From positions 1 to 6,191 of the forward strand of contig CALCJE010000096.1 of NCBI GenBank assembly GCA_937965665.1: a DNA stretch of 6,191 nucleotides, written 5' to 3'. The DNA is from an uncultured Bacteroidales bacterium. GTDB taxonomy: Bacteria > Bacteroidota > Bacteroidia > Bacteroidales > UBA4417. Both the position numbers and the translations under genes were made by a program. The notes beneath the pieces were generated by a model. It saw only the letters and a program-made list of their open reading frames with translations. It was not told where the DNA came from and searched no databases. Positions 1-5,834 of this stretch are shown piece after piece. Every line of letters starts with the position of its first letter. Position 1 is the first letter of the stretch.

Positions 1-962
1 TTAGCCAGTAATGGTATATCATCTTCGCGGTCGTTTAATGAAGGTACCTTGATCAGGATTACGCTGAGGCGGTGATACAGGTCTTCGCGGAAGTTTTTGT
101 TCTGTATTTCTTCGAGCAGGTTTTTGTTGGTGGCAGCCAGTACACGCACATTCACCGGGATATCTTTTTCGCCGCCTACGCGCATGATTTTGTTTTCCTG
201 CAGGGCTCTCAGCACTTTAGCCTGTGCAGAGAGGCTCATATCCCCGATTTCGTCGAGGAAAATAGTACCGTTATTGGCTTGCTCAAAGTCACCTTTACGC
301 TGTTTGATAGCGGAGGTAAATGATCCTTTTTCGTGCCCGAAGAGCACACTTTCAATCAGTTCGGAGGGGATAGCAGCGCAGTTTACTTCAACAAACGGGC
401 CATCGGCACGGTTGCTTTTTTCGTGCAGCCAGCGTGCAACCAGTTCTTTACCTGTTCCGCTTTCGCCGGTAATCAATACTCGGGCATCGGTAGGTGCCAC
501 CCGCTCAATCATTTCCTTAATTTTTGAAATTGCCGGCGATTCGCCAATCATTTCATATTGTTTGCTTACTTTTCGTTTCAGGGCCTTGGTTTCGGTTACC
601 AGCCGCGATTTATCCATGGCATTGCGCAAAGTGATCAACAGGCGGTTCAAATCCAATGGCTTGGCAATAAAATCATAAGCGCCCTTCCGGATTGCCTCAA
701 CCGCAGTTTCGATGGTGCCGTGTCCCGAAATCATAACCACCGGTGCATCAGTGGTTTTCTGTATGTTTTCAAGCACTTCTATACCATCCATTTTGGGCAT
801 TTTGATGTCGCATAGAATTACATCGTAGCTTTCTTTATTTACCAGTTCTATGCCCGTTGCACCGTCTTCTGCCTCGTCTACCTGGTAGTTTTCATATTCC
901 AGTATTTCGCGCAAAGCGTTGCGGATAGCTCTTTCGTCGTCAATTATCAGTATTCGGGCCAT
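1..962 (-). CDS. NtrC-family sigma-54-dependent response regulator (C-terminus cut off by window edge)
   Basis: A two-component response regulator expected to activate sigma-54 promoters from the cytoplasm. The first 320 residues are visible. An N-terminal receiver domain (about 1-118) has the acidic pair D8/D9, phospho-acceptor D52 (in CDIKMPKMDG), S79 and K101. An AAA+ domain begins near 138, with Walker A GESGTGKE at 166-173, the sigma-54 contact loop GSFTSA at 213-218 in place of GAFTGA, Walker B GTIFLDEIGD from 232 with D237/E238, sensor I VLAATN near 274-279, and arginines in FREDLYHR at 291-298. The end of the AAA+ domain and the DNA-binding HTH domain lie outside the window. The ATG start directly precedes the receiver core strand MARILIIDDE, so it is secure; the leader is A-rich with no Shine-Dalgarno. 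No histidine kinase is visible beside it. Target genes cannot be told. The family call is firm; the specific paralogue is not identified. Confidence 0.95.
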   Translation of the reverse strand, partial: MARILIIDDERAIRNALREILEYENYQVDEAEDGATGIELVNKESYDVILCDIKMPKMDGIEVLENIQKTTDAPVVMISGHGTIETAVEAIRKGAYDFIAKPLDLNRLLITLRNAMDKSRLVTETKALKRKVSKQYEMIGESPAISKIKEMIERVAPTDARVLITGESGTGKELVARWLHEKSNRADGPFVEVNCAAIPSELIESVLFGHEKGSFTSAIKQRKGDFEQANNGTIFLDEIGDMSLSAQAKVLRALQENKIMRVGGEKDIPVNVRVLAATNKNLLEEIQNKNFREDLYHRLSVILIKVPSLNDREDDIPLLA

Positions 963-1012
963 ATTTTAGGGTTTGGGTGGTTGGAAAGTGGTCAATGGGT
1001 GGTTGTTATGTT

Positions 1013-1045
1013 GTGGTTATTCGTTGATTATTCGGTGGTTATTCA
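1013..1045. repeat. 11-bp tandem repeat, cluster A (three units)
   Basis: Three head-to-tail 11-bp units read on the plus strand: GTGGTTATTCG (1013-1023), TTGATTATTCG (1024-1034) and GTGGTTATTCA (1035-1045), followed by a partial GTGGTTG. The consensus shared with cluster B is GTGGTYATTCR. Function unknown; the units carry substitutions but no indels, so the array has diverged while keeping its period. Confidence 0.8.
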
Positions 1046-1087
1046 GTGGTTGAAGATGGAGCGACTGAAGGGAATTGTGCTATATGA

Positions 1088-1109
1088 GTTGTCATTCAGT
1101 GGTCATTCA
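1088..1109. repeat. 11-bp tandem repeat, cluster B (two units)
   Basis: Two adjacent 11-bp units, GTTGTCATTCA (1088-1098) and GTGGTCATTCA (1099-1109), then a poor third match ATTGTTGTTCG (1110-1120). They match cluster A with T changed to C at the sixth position. About 42 bp of unrelated sequence separates the two clusters. Confidence 0.75.
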
Positions 1110-1148
1110 ATTGTTGTTCGCCGTAGATTGCACTCCTGTAAGCCTGAT

Positions 1149-1174
1149 AAAATTGCCATTTATGAACCAATTTT
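1149..1174 (-). terminator. AT-rich hairpin downstream of the ABC permease (weak terminator candidate)
   Basis: A perfect 7-bp inverted repeat, AAAATTG at 1149-1155 and CAATTTT at 1168-1174, with a 12-nt loop. It lies about 36 nt past the permease stop. On the minus strand the final arm supplies four U residues but no longer U-tract follows, and the stem has a single G-C pair. It could be a weak terminator or a chance AT-rich palindrome, so readthrough into the response regulator gene is possible. Confidence 0.25.
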
Positions 1175-1199
1175 TCACTTTTCACTATTCGTTTTTCAC
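1171..1199. repeat. Short T-rich CAC repeat just after the permease stop
   Basis: On the plus strand TTTTTCAC (1171-1178), TTTTCAC (1179-1185), an interrupting TATTCG, and TTTTTCAC (1192-1199). On the coding strand this reads as repeated GTGAAAA(A), starting about 10 nt after the permease stop codon. No function is evident. Confidence 0.65.
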
Positions 1200-1209
1200 T
1201 TTCTGCTTC

Positions 1210-2616
1210 CTATCCTTTGTACCTGATCCACTTCCAGAGTTCCCTGTAATTTGATTTTTTACCATACATCAGGATGCCGGTACGATATATTTTTGCTGCA
1301 AGCCAGGTTGTTCCTAAAAAGCCGAGTACCAGTAAACTGAGTGAAAGAATGATTTCGTGAAGGGGTACTCCGAAAGGTATACGAACAATCATCACGATCG
1401 GAGAGGTGAGCGGGATGATTGAAAGCCAGAACGCCAGCGGGCTGGCAGGGTTTTGTATTACGGTTTGAGCGACAATGAGTCCAAAGATAAGCGGTACGGT
1501 TACCGGTAACATAAACTGCTGGGTGTCCGTTTCATTATCAACAGCAGCACCTATGGCGGCAAATAGTGCCCCGTAAAGCAGGTACCCGAACAGGAAAAAC
1601 AAGATGAAACAAATAAGCAGTTGCGTGAGGTTGATAAAGGCCAGCCCATCAGTTACATCCGACAATATGGAGCTTTCCTGGTCCTGGTTGGCAGCTGTTA
1701 CCGCTGTTTCCTGGTTCGGGATGGTCATGCCCTGGTTCAGTTGTGTAGCCTGGGGTTTTGCCTGCGCAAATTTATCGGGCATGGCTGTCTGAACGGCAGT
1801 TATAATAAGGAAAGTAAATAAGATCCACAGGAGAAACTGGGTAAGACCTACCAGTGCAATGCCTACTATTTTCCCCATCATCAGCTGGAACGGCTTTACT
1901 GACGATACCAGCACCTCGACAATACGGCTTGTTTTTTCTTCAATCACACCCCGCATTACCTGGGCGCCATACAGGAAGATGAACATATAAATGAGCAGGC
2001 TGGCGATATAACCTACCCCCATAGCCACTTCGGTAAAGCTTTTTTTCTCGCCTCCTTCTTCGTCGGTTTTAATGGTGGTGATTTTTACATCGGTCTGTAT
2101 GTTTTTCAGGATGGTTTCGCTCATCAGGTCCTGCGCCGAAGTATCTGCTCCGGGTTTGTAACCTGGTGTGTTGTTCAGGATTTCTTTGCGAATTTCGGCC
2201 GAAAGTTTTTGTTTTTCCAGTTCCTTGCTCATGCGGCTGGCAATGTAATCCTTCAGGCTCATGGTTGGCTGCTGGTCCGAATAAATTACAGCCTTGTCGG
2301 GGATCGAAAGCTTGGTGGCAGGGATGTGCAGCAGCATATAATCGCCTCTTTTTTTGAGGGTGTCCTTGGTTGCTTCCAGGTCGCCGGTTACTTCAATAAA
2401 AGTATAATTCTGGTTATTCTCGAATTTGCTGAAAAACAAACCGGTATCGTCTTTCACCTGGATGAGCAGTTTTTCATCCTGGCGGGTGGCCATGTAGATG
2501 GAAAAAACGAAAATAGAGGCCATCAGCAGCGGCCCCAGTATGGTCATGATGATAAACGAACGTTTCCGGGCCTTCGAGAGGTATTCGCGTTGTATGATGA
2601 GAAATATCTTGTTCAT
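1210..2616 (-). CDS. ABC-2 type exporter permease, NatB-like (COG1668 style)
   Basis: Inner-membrane subunit of an ABC-2 exporter, 468 aa, with its ATPase encoded immediately upstream. Residues 21-43 form the first membrane helix; 44-199 are a large, mostly hydrophilic extracytoplasmic domain. Further hydrophobic segments are at about 200-221, 249-275, 327-356, 368-387, 392-413 and 420-441. The stretch 222-248 (GVIEEKTSRIVEVLVSSV) is the conserved cytoplasmic element that contacts the ATPase. The 392-413 segment may be the re-entrant outer helix pair of this fold rather than a full crossing, which would leave the basic tail 442-468 in the cytoplasm. A Gln/Asn-rich loop at 281-320 is an extra. 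NatAB of Bacillus exports Na+; the substrate here cannot be inferred. The ATG start begins a typical MNKIFLIIQREY N-terminus. The stop is TAG. Confidence 0.92.
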   Translation of the reverse strand: MNKIFLIIQREYLSKARKRSFIIMTILGPLLMASIFVFSIYMATRQDEKLLIQVKDDTGLFFSKFENNQNYTFIEVTGDLEATKDTLKKRGDYMLLHIPATKLSIPDKAVIYSDQQPTMSLKDYIASRMSKELEKQKLSAEIRKEILNNTPGYKPGADTSAQDLMSETILKNIQTDVKITTIKTDEEGGEKKSFTEVAMGVGYIASLLIYMFIFLYGAQVMRGVIEEKTSRIVEVLVSSVKPFQLMMGKIVGIALVGLTQFLLWILFTFLIITAVQTAMPDKFAQAKPQATQLNQGMTIPNQETAVTAANQDQESSILSDVTDGLAFINLTQLLICFILFFLFGYLLYGALFAAIGAAVDNETDTQQFMLPVTVPLIFGLIVAQTVIQNPASPLAFWLSIIPLTSPIVMIVRIPFGVPLHEIILSLSLLVLGFLGTTWLAAKIYRTGILMYGKKSNYRELWKWIRYKG

Positions 2617-2655
2617 AGTTGTCTGTTTGTCTTAAGTGAATTCCGGGTACGGGTA

Positions 2656-3591
2656 TCAGGATGCTGAAACCTGGTTTCCATTTACTGCATTTACCGTTGA
2701 AATAAAAATATCATTCATTGATGGAATTACCTCGTTAAAAGCGATCACACTCACATGCGGAAGCATAGCCGAAAGCAGGTCGTTAGGACCTTTGGCAGAG
2801 GGCAGCCGGAAGGTAACCGTATTTATATCATCCTCTACCACCGAATCCAGTATTTCAAAGCCTGTTTCATTGAACTGGTAAGGTATTCCGTTGAGGTTGT
2901 GGTATTGCACACGGTAGCTGTTTGTAAAATATTTTCTTTTGATTTCTTTTACAGGGCCATCCAGTATTTTCTCCGATTTGTTAATCAGGGCAATATTATC
3001 GCATAGTTCTTCAACCGAAGCCATGTTGTGTGTTGAGAAAATGATGGTTGAACCATTTTTGCGAAGTTCAAGGATTTCGTCGCGAAGCAGGTTTACATTA
3101 ATGGGATCGAACCCGCTGAAAGGCTCATCAAATATCAACAACTTAGGTTCATGAACCACAGTTACCACAAACTGAACTTTCTGCTGCATTCCCTTCGAGA
3201 GCTCTTCTACCTTCTTATCCCACCAGCCCTGTATCTCAAATTTCTCGAACCATTTTTTGAGCCGTTGTTTTGCATCGTGATGGCTGAGTCCCTTGAGCTG
3301 AGCCAGGTATAATGCCTGTTCGCCGACTTTCATTTTTTTGTAAAGCCCACGTTCTTCAGGCAGGTATCCGATCATGGCGATGTGATCGGGATGCAGTTTC
3401 CGGCCATCAAAAATTACCTCGCCTTCGTCGGGGCCGGTAATCTGGTTAATGATACGGATCAGTGTGGTTTTCCCGGCGCCATTGGGGCCGAGCAGCCCGA
3501 AAATGCTGTTTTCGGGCACAGCTATGCTTGCCTTGTTCAGGGCTGTGAAGTCGCCAAATTTTTTGGTTACTGAGTTTGCCTCGAGGATCAT
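2656..3591 (-). CDS. ABC exporter ATP-binding subunit, NatA-like (COG4152 style)
   Basis: Cytoplasmic ATPase, 311 aa, that powers the permease encoded 39 bp downstream. Visible elements: Walker A GPNGAGKTT at 35-43; Q-loop region GYLPEERGLY at 75-84, with Glu79 where most ABC proteins have Gln; signature LSKGMQQK at 131-138 in place of LSGGQ; Walker B LLIFDEP at 151-157 with D155 and catalytic E156; D-loop SGFDP at 159-163; H-switch His188 in STHNM. Residues from about 205 to the end form a C-terminal extension of the DUF4162 type found in this ATPase group. The ATG start gives the usual MILEANSVTKKFG opening. A strong terminator ends the dnaJ transcript about 105 bp upstream, so this operon probably has its own promoter. 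The substrate is unknown. Confidence 0.94.
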   Translation of the reverse strand: MILEANSVTKKFGDFTALNKASIAVPENSIFGLLGPNGAGKTTLIRIINQITGPDEGEVIFDGRKLHPDHIAMIGYLPEERGLYKKMKVGEQALYLAQLKGLSHHDAKQRLKKWFEKFEIQGWWDKKVEELSKGMQQKVQFVVTVVHEPKLLIFDEPFSGFDPINVNLLRDEILELRKNGSTIIFSTHNMASVEELCDNIALINKSEKILDGPVKEIKRKYFTNSYRVQYHNLNGIPYQFNETGFEILDSVVEDDINTVTFRLPSAKGPNDLLSAMLPHVSVIAFNEVIPSMNDIFISTVNAVNGNQVSAS

Positions 3592-3695
3592 TTGTCTTAT
3601 TTATAATATGGGTGGCAGAGATGCCTGAATGCTTACTTAAACAGGGTAAAATTACGAATATTGTAGTGTATTAGGAAGGTTTCAATATTTTTAAC
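3592..3695 (-). promoter_or_regulatory. Probable promoter region of the ABC exporter operon
   Basis: This stretch lies between the dnaJ terminator and the ATPase start codon, so a new promoter is expected here. The best match to the Bacteroidota -7 element TAnnTTTG is TAATTTTA on the minus strand (3654 down to 3647), but no TTTG sits at the right distance upstream. A small inverted repeat GGCA-GAGA-TGCC is also present near 3614-3625. The assignment rests on position more than on motif quality. Confidence 0.3.
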
Positions 3696-3726
3696 AAAAA
3701 AAGCAGCCTCCAGTTGTGAAGGCTGC
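3696..3726 (-). terminator. Intrinsic (Rho-independent) terminator of grpE-dnaJ
   Basis: On the minus strand GCAGCCTTC (3726-3718), loop ACAACT, then GGAGGCTGC (3711-3703) form a 9-bp stem with one G-U wobble. It is followed directly by seven T residues (3702-3696). This is a textbook intrinsic terminator and lies about 100 nt after the dnaJ stop. The plus strand has no T-tract on its far side, so it works in one direction only, fitting the gene orientation. Confidence 0.92.
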
Positions 3727-3804
3727 CTATTAAAGTGGAATGATAATGTTTTTAAAGATCAAAAAAAGGCAAAGATTCTTTAACCGTAATTCTTAACCCT
3801 TACA

Positions 3805-3828
3805 TCTTAATCCTTATCCTTATCCTTA
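3805..3828. repeat. Hexamer repeat overlapping the dnaJ stop codon
   Basis: Three exact TCCTTA units (3811-3828) preceded by TCTTAA (3805-3810) and looser copies back to about 3787. The last three bases of the final unit are the dnaJ stop codon. On the coding strand the array reads TAAGGATAAGGATAAGGA, so it places three TAA stops in frame within five codons. Confidence 0.75.
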
Positions 3829-4974
3829 CTGAAAATACTCTCTCATCCGGTCGAAAAATCCTTTATCGCGCGAATTGGGATTGGGTTTAAAATTTTCGGC
3901 ACTCTGCAACTCTTCAAGAAGCTCTTTTTCCCTGCGGCTCAGGTTTCGCGGTGTCCATACATTAATGGTTACCAGCAGGTCGCCTTTGCCATACGAATTT
4001 ATGGATGGAAGCCCTTTCCCTTTCAGGCGGAGCATACGGCCACCCTGGGTTCCGGGTTCAATTTTTATACGCGCTTTGCCTTCGAGTGTTGGTATATCTA
4101 CGGAGCTGCCCAGCGCTGCATCGGGGAAACTGATATACAGATCGTACAGCAGATTATTTCCTTCGCGGTGAAGGGTTTCATGTGGAATTTCTTCTATCTG
4201 AATGATCAGGTCGCCGGGAACCCCGCCGCGTGCAGCAGCATTTCCTTTGCCATTAACCGATAGTTGTATGCCATCCGAAACACCTGCGGGAATATCGATG
4301 CTGATCACATCTTCGCCTTTAATTACCCCGTTGCCCGCGCAATGAACACATTTGTGCTGAATAATCTGTCCTTCGCCGCTGCAGGTAGGGCAGGTTGATG
4401 AGGTTTGCATTTGTCCCAGGAAAGTGTTGGTTACCCGGGTTACCTGTCCGGTTCCGCGGCAGGTCTGGCAAGTCGAATAAGCTGATCCGCCTTCGGCACC
4501 CGACCCTTTACAGTGGGTACAGGAAATATATTTGTTGACCTTTATTTTCTTTTCGACGCCTGTATTTATTTCCTCGAGTGTTAAACGAACCTTCACCCTC
4601 AGTTTGGTGCCACGGTTTACACGGCGACCACCGCGCTGCTGGCCTCCGCCAAAACCACCGCCAAAAGCTCCTCCAAAAATATCCCCGAGATGGCTGAAGA
4701 TATCTTCCATGTTCATTCCGCCGCCGCTAAATCCACCAGCGGCGGCGTTTCTCGGGCCATCATGTCCAAACTGGTCATATCGCTGGCGTTTTTCGGCATC
4801 GCTCAACACTTCGTAAGCTTCAGCAGCTTCCTTAAACTTATCTTCGGCTTCCTTATTGTTTGGATTCTTATCTGGATGATACTTGAGCGCCATCTGGCGA
4901 TATGCTTTCTTAAGTTCAGCATCACCGGCATTGCGCGATACGCCTAATATTTCGTAATAATCTCGTTTAGTCAC
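3826..4974 (-). CDS. dnaJ: Chaperone protein DnaJ (Hsp40, type I)
   Basis: J-domain co-chaperone, 382 aa, that delivers unfolded proteins to DnaK and stimulates its ATPase in the cytoplasm. All type I parts are present: J-domain 1-70 with HPD at 33-35; Gly/Phe-rich linker about 71-115; four zinc-binding CXXCXGXG repeats at 152 (CTHCKGSG), 169 (CQTCRGTG), 195 (CPTCSGEG) and 209 (CVHCAGNG); then the C-terminal substrate-binding domain to about 345 and a charged tail. Length is normal. I chose the GTG at 4974 because it gives (M)TKRDYYEILG, the usual start of the family; no ATG precedes the J-domain. A further GTG at 5013 would add 13 residues (starting MRLLNKTLQQ) but lies inside a hairpin and has no family support. 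The gene follows grpE by 63 nt and ends at a strong terminator. Confidence 0.97.
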   Translation of the reverse strand: MTKRDYYEILGVSRNAGDAELKKAYRQMALKYHPDKNPNNKEAEDKFKEAAEAYEVLSDAEKRQRYDQFGHDGPRNAAAGGFSGGGMNMEDIFSHLGDIFGGAFGGGFGGGQQRGGRRVNRGTKLRVKVRLTLEEINTGVEKKIKVNKYISCTHCKGSGAEGGSAYSTCQTCRGTGQVTRVTNTFLGQMQTSSTCPTCSGEGQIIQHKCVHCAGNGVIKGEDVISIDIPAGVSDGIQLSVNGKGNAAARGGVPGDLIIQIEEIPHETLHREGNNLLYDLYISFPDAALGSSVDIPTLEGKARIKIEPGTQGGRMLRLKGKGLPSINSYGKGDLLVTINVWTPRNLSRREKELLEELQSAENFKPNPNSRDKGFFDRMREYFQ

Positions 4975-5003
4975 GGTTTCTTTTTGTTGTAATGTTTTAT
5001 TTA

Positions 5004-5024
5004 AAAGCCGCACACTACGGCTTT
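5004..5024 (-). promoter_or_regulatory. Hairpin between grpE and dnaJ
   Basis: A perfect 7-bp inverted repeat on the minus strand, AAAGCCG (5024-5018), loop TAGTGTG, CGGCTTT (5010-5004), followed by TAAAT. It sits 13 nt after the grpE stop and 29 nt before the dnaJ GTG start. The U-run, TTTT including the arm, is short, so at most it is a weak attenuator; an RNA processing or stability element is an alternative. Confidence 0.5.
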
Positions 5025-5037
5025 ACTTGTGTTGTTA

Positions 5038-5628
5038 TCAGCTCCCGGTGATTACTTTCGAAAACCTGATTACTTTATCGTGAAGCAGGTAGCCTTTCTG
5101 AATTTCGTCAACAACCTTGTTCTTCATTTCTTCAGTAGGCGCGGGAATGCTGGTAATAGCTTCGTGAAAATCGGTATTGAAATCCTCGCCAATGCTTCTG
5201 ATTTCCTTTAAGCCTTTCGAAGAGAAAATTGACTTCATTTTGGCATGAATCAACTGAACGCCTTCCTTAACAGCTTCCACCTTATCTGTTGATTCCATAG
5301 AGGCCAGGGCCCTGTCGAAATCGTCGAGAACCGGGAGCAACTCTTTAATAACATCCTCCGAAGCAGTGCGGCTCAGGTCTATTTTTTCCTTTAAAGTGCG
5401 TTTGCGGAAATTGTCGAATTCGGAATAAAGCCGCAGGTATTTGTCATTCAGTTCGTTGACTTTAAGCTGGTATTCTTCTTCCGTGTACACTTTAGGAGCG
5501 GCAGGTTCTTCTTCCTGTTCGGGGGCAACTGCTGCATTTTGTTCTGCAATATTGTCAGTTACGATTTCGCCTTCCGTTTTCTTTTCGGCTTTTTCGGTAT
5601 TTTTTTTCTGCTTCATGCGATTAAACAT
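5038..5628 (-). CDS. grpE: Nucleotide exchange factor GrpE
   Basis: Cytoplasmic dimeric exchange factor, 196 aa, that releases ADP from DnaK and completes the DnaK-DnaJ cycle. Residues 1-50 are charged and low in complexity (Lys-rich, then Glu/Ala/Pro-rich) and are probably disordered. A long helix from about 51 to 110 contains the family stretch YLRLYSEFDNFRKR at 64-77. The four-helix-bundle part follows, with KEGVQLIHAKM at 121-131. The C-terminal beta domain that contacts DnaK runs from about 140 to 196 and contains the motifs FHEAI (154-158) and KGYLLHDKVIRFSKV (178-192). The ATG at 5628 is the first start in frame; Met5 is a possible alternative. Length is typical. It is followed by dnaJ in the same direction; dnaK is not in the window. 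Confidence 0.96.
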   Translation of the reverse strand: MFNRMKQKKNTEKAEKKTEGEIVTDNIAEQNAAVAPEQEEEPAAPKVYTEEEYQLKVNELNDKYLRLYSEFDNFRKRTLKEKIDLSRTASEDVIKELLPVLDDFDRALASMESTDKVEAVKEGVQLIHAKMKSIFSSKGLKEIRSIGEDFNTDFHEAITSIPAPTEEMKNKVVDEIQKGYLLHDKVIRFSKVITGS

Positions 5629-5669
5629 TTTTCAATTTTCTGGTAATCAGTGGTATATAATAATTTTAA

Positions 5670-5694
5670 CTTCATCGATGGATAAAAGATGAAG
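5670..5694. repeat. 7-bp inverted repeat in the grpE leader
   Basis: Arms CTTCATC (5670-5676) and GATGAAG (5688-5694) are separated by 11 nt. The left arm overlaps a perfect 8-bp palindrome CATCGATG (5673-5680). The structure ends 41 nt upstream of the grpE ATG. It could be a DNA operator or an RNA hairpin. On the plus strand it is followed by ATTTTT, but no plus-strand gene precedes it, so a terminator role is unlikely. Confidence 0.5.
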
Positions 5695-5730
5695 ATTTTT
5701 GTCAGGAGTATGACTGTTATATCAAATAAT

Positions 5731-5762
5731 CTGCCATTCGATAAGTAGGGCCATTTTGGCAG
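5731..5762. repeat. Nested inverted repeats upstream of grpE
   Basis: CTGCCA (5731-5736) is complementary to TGGCAG (5757-5762) across 20 nt. The same right arm can instead pair with GCCA at 5750-5753 in the compact palindrome GCCA-TTT-TGGC (5750-5760). The arms are short, so this may be chance. Confidence 0.35.
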
Positions 5763-5834
5763 AGTGCTCGGTAAAGGTTCATGAATTTACAAAATCGGTA
5801 GCCGGCCCTTTAGCTCATCAATGTAAACTTGCTG

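Larger units (their letters stand above)
963..1209. other. Intergenic region rich in degenerate short tandem repeats
   Basis: This 247-bp space separates the ABC permease stop from the response regulator start. I see no credible gene in it: the open frame on the plus strand here consists largely of repeat translation. It holds two clusters of an 11-bp repeat, a T-rich CAC repeat beside the permease stop, and one AT-rich inverted repeat, each listed separately. A promoter for the response regulator may be here, but I could not pick out a convincing TTTG / TAnnTTTG pair of the Bacteroidota primary sigma factor. Confidence 0.7.
5629..5834 (-). promoter_or_regulatory. Leader and probable promoter region of grpE-dnaJ
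   Basis: This 206-bp space follows the murA stop and must carry any separate grpE promoter. It is AT-rich close to grpE and holds two inverted-repeat structures listed separately. No full CIRCE operator is present; a lone GAGTGCT at 5762-5768 lacks its partner arm. No clear murA terminator is visible, so some transcription from murA into grpE is possible. I could not place a confident -33/-7 pair. Confidence 0.4.

Noticed and set aside
97..678. 193-residue open frame on the plus strand
   Set aside because: It lies entirely antisense to the response regulator, whose receiver and AAA+ motifs are unmistakable; the antisense product is Ser/Leu-rich with no recognisable motif.
981..1226. 81-residue open frame on the plus strand across the intergenic repeats
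   Set aside because: Its sequence is largely a translation of the 11-bp and T-rich repeats, it has no recognisable motif, and it overlaps the end of the permease gene.
2209..2667. 152-residue open frame on the plus strand
   Set aside because: Antisense to the permease N-terminal half; no family resemblance.
3745..3790. Second terminator candidate (AAAG-AAT-CTTT then T-run) shortly after dnaJ
   Set aside because: The stem is only four A/T-rich pairs; the hairpin at 3696-3726 is much stronger and explains termination.
4532..4816. Proline-rich open frame on the plus strand
   Set aside because: The proline-rich stretch is the reverse complement of the Gly-rich linker of dnaJ, so it is a shadow.
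4974..5013. Longer DnaJ with 13 extra N-terminal residues from the GTG at 5013
   Set aside because: The family N-terminus begins at (M)TKRDYYE; the extra codons fall in the intergenic hairpin and have no family support.
5762..5768. CIRCE-like half site GAGTGCT upstream of grpE
   Set aside because: The partner arm TTAGCACTC is missing at the required 9-nt spacing, so it is not an HrcA operator as defined in other bacteria.
5795..5815. GC-rich stretch after murA with a GCCGGC palindrome as a murA terminator
   Set aside because: No stem of useful length followed by a T-tract could be drawn on the minus strand.
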